From positions 744,001-808,000 of the forward strand of contig NZ_SSNL01000003.1 in assembly GCF_007004735.1 (NCBI RefSeq): a stretch of DNA of 64,000 bases, given 5' to 3'. Of the stretch, positions 44,385 to 51,800 are shown piece after piece. A program made the position numbers and the translations under genes. Position 1 is the first letter of the stretch; every line of letters begins with the position of its first letter. The notes under the pieces are model-generated. The model saw only the letters and a list, made by a program, of their open reading frames with translations. It did not search any database and was not told the DNA's origin. This stretch comes from Salinigranum halophilum. GTDB lineage: Archaea; Halobacteriota; Halobacteria; Halobacteriales; Haloferacaceae.

Positions 44385-45377
44385 TCAAGCGGAGCCAGAA
44401 GTAGATTCGCTGGGTGCGTTTCGCTCTATGAGAGCGTCTTCTGGGAGCTCGACCGATGACAGAACCTCTGCAAGCACTTCTTCTGTCGAACGACCGCGGA
44501 GATCCGCGTCCGTATTGAGTACGAGCCGGTGGGCAAGCGCAGGTTCCACGAGCGCCATGATGTCGTCGGGGATGACGTAGTTCCGGTCGTGGATTATCGC
44601 TCGGGCTTTCGCACCTCGAAGCAACATCAAGCTAGCCCGGGTCGATGCACCGTGCGCGACGTCGTCCGAGGAGCGAGTCGCATCGATGACGTCGATCAGG
44701 TAGTCTTTGACTGCGTCCGACACATGAACTTGCAAGGTCGTCTCTTGTGCAGCGGCGATTTCTGTGGGTGTCACAACCTGTTCGATCTCTCCGGGGCCGA
44801 GGTCTGGCTGTGAGTCGAACCGGTCTACAATCCGTCTTTCATTCGTTTTGTCCGGGAGGCCCATGGAGTAACGAAATTGGAACCGGTCACGTTGCGCTTC
44901 CGGGAGTTCGTACACGCCTTCCATTTCGATCGGGTTCTGCGTTGCAACCACCATGAACGGTTCAGGCAGTGCGAGCGTTTCACGACCAATCGTCACCTGC
45001 CGCTCCTGCATTGACTCGAGGAGTGCTGATTGAGTCTTGGCTGTCGCACGGTTGATTTCGTCGACGAGAACAAGATTCGCAAACACCGGCCCTCGTTGCA
45101 GTTCGAAGTCTCCTGTCTGTTTTCGGTACACTTCTGTCCCGGTGATGTCTGCTGGAAGGATGTCCGGTGTCATCTGGATACGGCTGTAATCGAGCCCTGT
45201 TGCTCCTGCGAACAGCTTTGCAATCGTAGTCTTCGCGATTCCCGGAACACCCTCTAATAGGATATGACCTTCTGTGAGTAAAGAGATAAATAACCCTTCA
45301 ATAATCTCGTCGTTTCCGATGAGGACGGTACCGATTTCAGAGTGAACACGGTCGTAGAGCTCGGCGGGAGTCGACAT
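44385..45377 (-). CDS. MoxR-family AAA+ ATPase
   Basis: 330 residues. AAA+ motifs: GVPGIAKTTIAKLF (Walker A), NLVLVDEINRATAKTQSALLE (Walker B with MoxR continuation), VATQNPIEMEGVYELPEAQRDRFQFR (sensor 1/arginine-finger region), then a helical lid. MoxR ATPases act as chaperones in maturation of enzyme or surface complexes with DUF58 partners. It runs toward the DUF58 run's end (convergent) and is followed upstream by the DUF4350-like gene on the same strand, about 144 bases away. Confidence 0.92.
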   Translation of the reverse strand: MSTPAELYDRVHSEIGTVLIGNDEIIEGLFISLLTEGHILLEGVPGIAKTTIAKLFAGATGLDYSRIQMTPDILPADITGTEVYRKQTGDFELQRGPVFANLVLVDEINRATAKTQSALLESMQERQVTIGRETLALPEPFMVVATQNPIEMEGVYELPEAQRDRFQFRYSMGLPDKTNERRIVDRFDSQPDLGPGEIEQVVTPTEIAAAQETTLQVHVSDAVKDYLIDVIDATRSSDDVAHGASTRASLMLLRGAKARAIIHDRNYVIPDDIMALVEPALAHRLVLNTDADLRGRSTEEVLAEVLSSVELPEDALIERNAPSESTSGSA

Positions 45378-45521
45378 CAGTTGTGTAAGCAGAGTTATTG
45401 TAAATACATAATTCCTCGTATCGAATCGGATATTATCAGCGACGAGCGAGTGAGCTATGACTCGGCAGACATTATATTAATATCGTACCGCCCGAGGAAC
45501 TTACGAAGAGCTGAGTACGAC

Positions 45522-46487
45522 TCAGGTAACAGACCGCCTCGTACGTCGTACGAGGAGTTCGAGTGCGAGTAAGCCAAGGAGGCTACTCAATGCGACTGCC
45601 TCCGGCGTCTGACGAAGCCACTGCAGAGCCATCCAGATTGGGGGCTGTTCCTCAGCGTGGGAGTAGTCGAGTAGAATACGCTCGTGACCGGTGAGAATCG
45701 CCGACACTAATGCTTGGTTCGATGCCTCGTCCTGCATCGAGTTGATGAACAGACTGGCATCACTTACTGCTACGACCCGACCGTTACCGACAGTCTCAAC
45801 AGCCATCACCGGATATGACTGCAGCCGCTCGTCGTCGAGGTCGCCGTCACCGTCACTGTCGACGACCGAATAAGACGAGGTGGAGATGAGGACGGATGCA
45901 TCTCTCGTCGCGTTCGACGAACCAAGGGGTATCAGAGAACCAGTTTCGTTTTCAGTAACGAGTGTTGTCCCATTGTTGAGCATCACCGTTTCTACATTCC
46001 GTGTCAGCGGATCTGGCGAAACTTCTGTCGCAAGGGGCATCTCGGCCGTGGGTCCGTGAAACCGGAGGTCTCTCACGATTTTATCATCGAATCGAGTTTC
46101 TGCACCGACTCCACTGAGGATTCGGTTGCCGCCTCCGCCGACGTCCTCGGCGACTACGAGCATTCCCCCTGCCCGGACAAACGACCGGATACGGGCGAGG
46201 TCTTGGTCGTCGTACTGGTCTGATGGGGCGATAGCGATAATAACTGTAGAACCCGGTTGGGCCTGCGTGTACGGGGTCGTCTCTGTGATTACCTCGACGG
46301 AAGCACCAGTCGACGCACCGAGTTCACGAATTGTCGTCGATCCCTCCCATCCTGGATTATACGTCCCAAACGCTTCGGTGGTCGTGCTTCCGGCTATCAC
46401 GAGAGTGAGGAGCACGGCAAGGATGAGCATCGATAGAACCACTCGTGGCCAAGACCAGTCGGTCATCGGGGCCGGGAGTGATGGCAT
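45522..46487 (-). CDS. DUF4350-like membrane protein of the MoxR module
   Basis: 321 residues from the ATG at 46487, two bases after the stop of the upstream small gene. One membrane helix near the start (VVLSMLILAVLLTLVIAG), then a periplasm-side domain with the pattern GTYNPGWEGSTTIRELG, a flavodoxin-like fold with GGMLVVAEDVGGGGNRIL, and VGNGRVVAVSDASLFIN, typical of DUF4350 proteins that sit with MoxR. A second helix is near the C-terminus (VALSSLLGLLALELLV). The longer frame to 46592 would overlap the upstream gene and is unlikely. Confidence 0.78.
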   Translation of the reverse strand: MPSLPAPMTDWSWPRVVLSMLILAVLLTLVIAGSTTTEAFGTYNPGWEGSTTIRELGASTGASVEVITETTPYTQAQPGSTVIIAIAPSDQYDDQDLARIRSFVRAGGMLVVAEDVGGGGNRILSGVGAETRFDDKIVRDLRFHGPTAEMPLATEVSPDPLTRNVETVMLNNGTTLVTENETGSLIPLGSSNATRDASVLISTSSYSVVDSDGDGDLDDERLQSYPVMAVETVGNGRVVAVSDASLFINSMQDEASNQALVSAILTGHERILLDYSHAEEQPPIWMALQWLRQTPEAVALSSLLGLLALELLVRRTRRSVT

Positions 46488-46489
46488 CG

Positions 46490-46771
46490 TCAAAACACTC
46501 CTTCTGGGAGATACCTCAATATCTCCTGGATTGCGATGTACACCAGCCCGAGGCATCCCAACGCGATCAATATGTAAAACCGCCGCTGCCACTTAGGTGC
46601 GACAGCGTCCGGCAGTGCCAGTTGTGTCGTGACGAGCAGGCCGATGAAGGACACAACGAAGAACAGTTCATACGAAAAGGATGAGAACACAACCAAGATT
46701 AGAATTGTTGCCATCATCCATCCGAGTTGGGTGGAAACGACGCGGTTGCGAGAGGCAAGCATGATGGACAC
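46490..46771 (-). CDS. Small membrane protein upstream of the DUF4350-like gene
   Basis: 93 residues with three hydrophobic segments (MMATILILVVFSSFSYELFFVV, IGLLVTTQLAL and FYILIALGCLGLVYIAI). The stop is two bases before the next ATG, so it is the first gene of the minus-strand MoxR-module operon. No family is recognised. An ATG three codons downstream (46762) is an alternative start. Confidence 0.65.
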   Translation of the reverse strand: MSIMLASRNRVVSTQLGWMMATILILVVFSSFSYELFFVVSFIGLLVTTQLALPDAVAPKWQRRFYILIALGCLGLVYIAIQEILRYLPEGVF

Positions 46772-46864
46772 TAAGTCGACATGGTTCAGGAAACTATCGG
46801 TTGATGATATTCTATTCGACTACTCTGGTCACACTGCTGCTGGTGGTACCCTATCAGACCGACC

Positions 46865-48586
46865 TCAGTTCGGAGTTGTAGTGTCGCGTCGCGAGAACAT
46901 CATCGTGTGACCGTTTGAGTACGTCTGGTGATATCGAGAGCTCGCGGCCATCGACGCCACAGGGTCCCATGTTAGAACCCATCGGCCCATGTCCATCCGA
47001 TAGGTCCCGACGTTTGTCCGCAGTAGCACGTATTGATGCTCTTCTTGCAACAGCGTTCCCTCGGTGAGTTCTTGTTCAAGTATTCCGTCGAAGTAGCTCC
47101 CAGCAGCGGGTGCTTGATACTGTGGCCCACCATCAGCAGCTGCTCGCTCGAAATCGATGACCTCGTCCCAGTAGTATCGATCCATGTAGACAATACCCTG
47201 TGTGTGCTGTTGGGCGAACGCCTTTCCATTGACCTCTCCTTGCGTCAGATAGTGTCGCGCTCCGTCACGATAGTCTGGAGTCGATGCCGCAGAGAGCGGC
47301 TGTGAGACGAGGATTATCACAATCGCGATAATCGAGAGGTAATGCAGGTACCGCCTCGGGCTTTTGACTGCGAAGTATCGGCCCACTGCAACGAGGGCAC
47401 CGAGCCCGGCCGTCGCGAAAAAGAACGTTCGTTGGGTTCCTGCAGCCGCGTCGGAGAACCTACCAGGAAGAACGATTGCGACAGTGCCTCCGGCGATGGC
47501 CAGTAATCGTGCAATCTTGGCATCGTATCGGAACTTCAAGAGCCCGAGCCAGACGAGCCCACCGACGGCCAGCGTCGTCAGAACGAAAGAGAACGCGAGC
47601 ACTTGAAACGCTAGCTGGGGCTCGTAGGGAACCGCAGCTGCCCGCGACAACTCTGGAGGTGGTTCGACGACCCCGATGATTGCCAGAATTCGTGGCAGTG
47701 CCCGTGAGATATACTGTGTGAGAAACATCCATTGGATGACCAGTGCGGCTCCTGCGATAAGGGCTAGACTGTACGCAGTTCTCACTGAACGGTTGCCGAA
47801 CGCCCTGCCGAACGGTGCATGGCTCCCGATAAGCAACAGAAGGCAGACTAACACAACTACAATGACAGCGATCTTGTGTGAGACCATCAATGCGAATAGG
47901 AGGACGGAGCTGAGAACGAGGTGGGATATCTTTCTCCGATTCGGGTACGAAATTAGTGTGACCGCGAAGGCTGAAAAGATGAGTCCAGAAAAGAAAATCG
48001 GGTTCGGTCGGATTCCGTATTTAATGGTCGCTGGGCCAAGGGTGGTCAGCACCGCCGCAAGCACGAACGTCTGTCGGTGGGACGTAACTCGGTGTGCGAT
48101 AGCCATCGCCGAAACAGGAATAACGAACGCGGCCAACAGCGGAATGGTCACGAAGGCGCTGTCCGTTGGCAGCCCCAACACGAGAATCGATTCCGCGTTG
48201 AACACGCTAAACGCAGTTGCGGCGCTATAGAATTCACTAAGTATCAGTTGTTCGGTTGAGCCTGTCTGAGCAATGATGAGTGCTTGGACAGCGTAAGCGT
48301 CCGGATCGAAACTCACCATACTGGCCGGAAACTCGAACGCATAGATGCGATACACCAGTCCGACTGCAATCGCAACCAGAGCGACTGATGTAGAGACGGC
48401 ACGAGATTGAAGCACAACGCCGGCGAGCAGGAGCACCCCGAATCCGGCAGCAAACGGGAGCCCTGGATAGAGACTCCCTGTCTGATGTGAATAAATAACC
48501 CCCCCGGCCAGGGCCACAAAGACGACGACACTAGCCGCTTTTTCGATTCGTCTCAACGTATAAGACGTCAGATTCAACAAGAACAT
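46865..48586 (-). CDS. Large polytopic membrane protein, possible GT-C glycosyltransferase
   Basis: 573 residues with about a dozen membrane helices over residues 15-440, then a soluble domain of about 130 residues. An early luminal loop contains SFDPDAYAVQAL, which resembles the acidic metal-binding loop of GT-C transferases (the DxD/ExD position). RTFFFATAGLGALVA and the soluble C-terminus also fit polyprenyl-phosphate-sugar-dependent enzymes. No oligosaccharyltransferase WWDxG motif is visible, so it is not AglB. It lies between the MoxR module and the malectin gene, on the same strand as both. Function is inferred from the overall layout only. Confidence 0.6.
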   Translation of the reverse strand: MFLLNLTSYTLRRIEKAASVVVFVALAGGVIYSHQTGSLYPGLPFAAGFGVLLLAGVVLQSRAVSTSVALVAIAVGLVYRIYAFEFPASMVSFDPDAYAVQALIIAQTGSTEQLILSEFYSAATAFSVFNAESILVLGLPTDSAFVTIPLLAAFVIPVSAMAIAHRVTSHRQTFVLAAVLTTLGPATIKYGIRPNPIFFSGLIFSAFAVTLISYPNRRKISHLVLSSVLLFALMVSHKIAVIVVVLVCLLLLIGSHAPFGRAFGNRSVRTAYSLALIAGAALVIQWMFLTQYISRALPRILAIIGVVEPPPELSRAAAVPYEPQLAFQVLAFSFVLTTLAVGGLVWLGLLKFRYDAKIARLLAIAGGTVAIVLPGRFSDAAAGTQRTFFFATAGLGALVAVGRYFAVKSPRRYLHYLSIIAIVIILVSQPLSAASTPDYRDGARHYLTQGEVNGKAFAQQHTQGIVYMDRYYWDEVIDFERAAADGGPQYQAPAAGSYFDGILEQELTEGTLLQEEHQYVLLRTNVGTYRMDMGRWVLTWDPVASMAASSRYHQTYSNGHTMMFSRRDTTTPN

Positions 48587-48856
48587 GAAACTATCGAATC
48601 CCGAACTGACGAGACACTCCAGACGTGGCTTCGGTGTGCGAGCTATCAGTAATCAATCTTCTCCGCTTGTCCGGGAGCTCGTCAGCTGTCTCGTCACGCC
48701 GACGTAGCCATGATATTGAAGAAGTGAAATCCCGACCTCATGCTACTGCAACTGACTGAAAGCGTCTGACTGCACACTTTTCTGAGCGGTTAGAACCCCT
48801 CGGTGGATATCCATCGCTGAGCCAGACGTGGGCATCTCGTCGTGGCGCGACGTGCC

Positions 48857-51800
48857 CTACGCCTCGGCTGAGAGCACCTCGATTGCGGATATCTTGGGGT
48901 TGTCGGCCGAGGCGTTGAAGTCGATGTCGAGCGACCCATCGGTGACCTCGACGGTGTACTCTTTGACGGTGGCCGTATTCGGTCCGACGTCTGCGTGGAT
49001 ATCGTATCCGGTGAGTTCGACGGGTTCACCTTCGAGGTTCGCACTCATCACACGCCCCCCGTCGCCCGTGCTACTCTGTGAGCCGAAGTAAATCTCGGCG
49101 AGGTGTAACCGGACCGTGTAATTGCCGTCCTCGACCGGGAGGCTGTACTCGGTCCCGGTCGTGTTCGTCCAGAATCGCTCGGTCAGATACAGCCGGTCGT
49201 CGGCCGTCCCGGCGATATCGGTCGTTCCGTACTTCGCCTCTGCGTCGGCAACATATCCGGGAGCGTTGAAGTAGTCGTCCGCGGCCCACTGATTCCCGAG
49301 TTCGTCAGTGTAAGCGTCCCCTCCAGTGTTGATCCGGTACACTACCGCCTCGTTAGTAGTGGTGGTCGTGACGTCGACAGAGAACGTCTCGCTCGTCGAC
49401 ACTGTGCCGTCGTCAGCGACGACTTCGACGGTGTACGTGCCGTTGTCGCCCACTCCTGGGGAGATGGCGATCGTCCCCGTTCCATCCCCGTTGTCGGTCA
49501 GCGAGACGAACTCCGGGGCCTGACTGAGTGACAACGAGAGCGTGTCGTCACCGTCAGCGTCAGAGGCCGTGACGGACACGCCAGTCGAGTCACCTTCGAC
49601 GATGGTCTGGTCTGCAATCGGTTCGATCGACGGGGCGGTGTTCGCGTCGTCATCGGCTGAGAGCACCTCGATTGCGGATATCTTGGGGTTGTCGGCCGAG
49701 GCGTTGAAGTCGATGTCGAGCGACCCATCGGTGACCTCGACAGTGTACTCTTTGACGGTGGCCGTATTCGGTCCGACGTCCGCGTGGATATCGTATCCGG
49801 TGAGTTCGACGGGTTCACCTTCGAGGTTCGCACTCATGACACGACCCCCATCGCCCGTACTACTCTGTGAGCCGAAGTAAATCTCGGCGAGGTGTAATCG
49901 GACCGTGTAATTGCCGTCCTCGATCGGGAGGCTGTACTCGGTCCCAGTCGTGTCCGTCCAGAACCGCTCGGTCAGATACAGCCGGTCGTCGGCCGTCCCG
50001 GCGATATCAGTCGTTCCGTACTTCGCTTCTGCGTCGGCAACATATCCGGGAGTGTTGAAGTAGTCGTCCGCGGCCCACTGATTCCCGAGTTCGTCAGTGT
50101 AAGCGTCCCCTCCAGTGTTGATCCGGTACACTACCGCCTCGTTAGTAGTGGTGGTCGTGACGTCGACAGAGAACGTCTCGCTCGTCGACACTGTGCCGTC
50201 GTCAGCGACGACTTCGACGGTGTACGTGCCGTTGTCGCCGGCTCCTGGGGCGATGGTGATTGTCCCCGTTCTATCCCCGTTGTCGGTCAGCGAGACGAAC
50301 TCCGGGGCCTGACTGAGTGACAACGAGAGCGTGTCGTCACCGTCAGCGTCGGATGCACTGACCGAGAGATCAGTCGAGTCACCTTCGACGATGGTCTGAT
50401 CCGTGATCGGTTCGATCGACGGGGCAGTGTTCGCGTCATCATCGGCTGAGAGCACCTCGATTGCGGATATCTTGGGGTTGTCGGCCGAGGCGTTGAAGTC
50501 GATGTCGAGCGACCCATCGGTGACCTCGACAGTGTACTCTTTGACGGTGGCCGTGTTCGGTCCGACGTCCGCGTGGATATCGTATCCGGTGAGTTCGACG
50601 GGTTCACCTTCGAGGTTCGCACTCATCACACGCCCCCCGTCGCCCGTACTACTCTGTGAGCCGAAGTAAATCTCGGCGAGGTGTAACCGGACCGTGTAAT
50701 TGCCGTCCTCGACTGGGAGGCTGTACTCGGTCCCAGTCGTGTCCGTCCAGAACCGCTCGGTCAGATACAGCCGGTCGTCGGCCGTCCCGGCGATATCAGT
50801 CGTTCCGTACTTCGCTTCTGCGTCGGCAACATATCCGGGAGTGTTGAAGTAGTCGTCCGCGGCCCACTGATTCCCGAGTTCGTCAGTGTAAGCGTCCCCT
50901 CCGGTGTTGATCCGGTACACTACCGTCTCGTTGGTTGTCGGTTCAACCGTGACGTTTACGCTGTCGGTGTCAGAGCTGGTCCCGTCTGAGACGGTGAGCT
51001 CAATGACGCCACTGATGGTCTCATCGGTCTCCGTGACAGCAAGTGTCGGCGTTGCACTCTCGTTGTCAGAGAGAACACCAACGGATGGGCCTCCGATCTG
51101 GTCCCAAGAGTACGTGAGTGTCTCGTCGGTCGGGTCGCTGGACCCCGTTCCATCAAGCTGGATTGTCTCGCCGGGCGCGACTGTCACATCCGGACCAGCA
51201 TCAGCCACTGGCGGCTCGTTGACCGGGACAACAGTGACGTTCACCGTGTCGGTATCGGTATCGGTTCCGTCGGTCGCTTCTACTTGGAACGTCAACGTGG
51301 TGTTCTGGTCAACGTCGGGCGCGGTGAACGACGCGTTGACGGCCATACTACTCTCTAAGGTGACGCTGGGCCCATCGATTTGCTCCCACACGTACGTGAC
51401 GACATCACCCTCGTCGGGGTCGGTCGTGTTGGAGGCGTCAAGGACGACTGTGGCCCCTTCGTCGACCGATTGGTCGTCTCCCGCATCAGCTGTTGGCGCT
51501 GTGTTGGGAGTGATTTCCGTCACCGAAAGTCGGTCCCACGATGCCGGATGCGTGGAACTGGCACCCCTTGCTGTGCTGATGACTCCTACCGCGAGCCCCC
51601 GAGTACTGGTCGCGTACCAGCTTTCCGACATGGTAAGCGTCTGGTCGAAGTACACCCGCTCGCCACCGTTAATCGAGTAGCTCGCTTCGACGGTATCGTT
51701 CGATGGGTAGACATCGAGGTATAAGTCGATAGTCTGTCCACTGCCGATTACTTCGCTCTCTGAGAGTACTGCTCTGGAGTTGACGACAGTCCCATTGACC

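Noticed and set aside
46865-48586. AglB-type oligosaccharyltransferase
   Set aside because: Polytopic with a soluble C-terminal part, but the WWDxG catalytic motif is absent and the soluble domain is too small.
48857-50935. CRISPR-like or assembly-duplicated repeats
   Set aside because: The repeats are 789 bases, in frame, and encode malectin/Ig domains. They have no short-repeat/spacer pattern. A misassembly cannot be excluded but copies differ at several positions.
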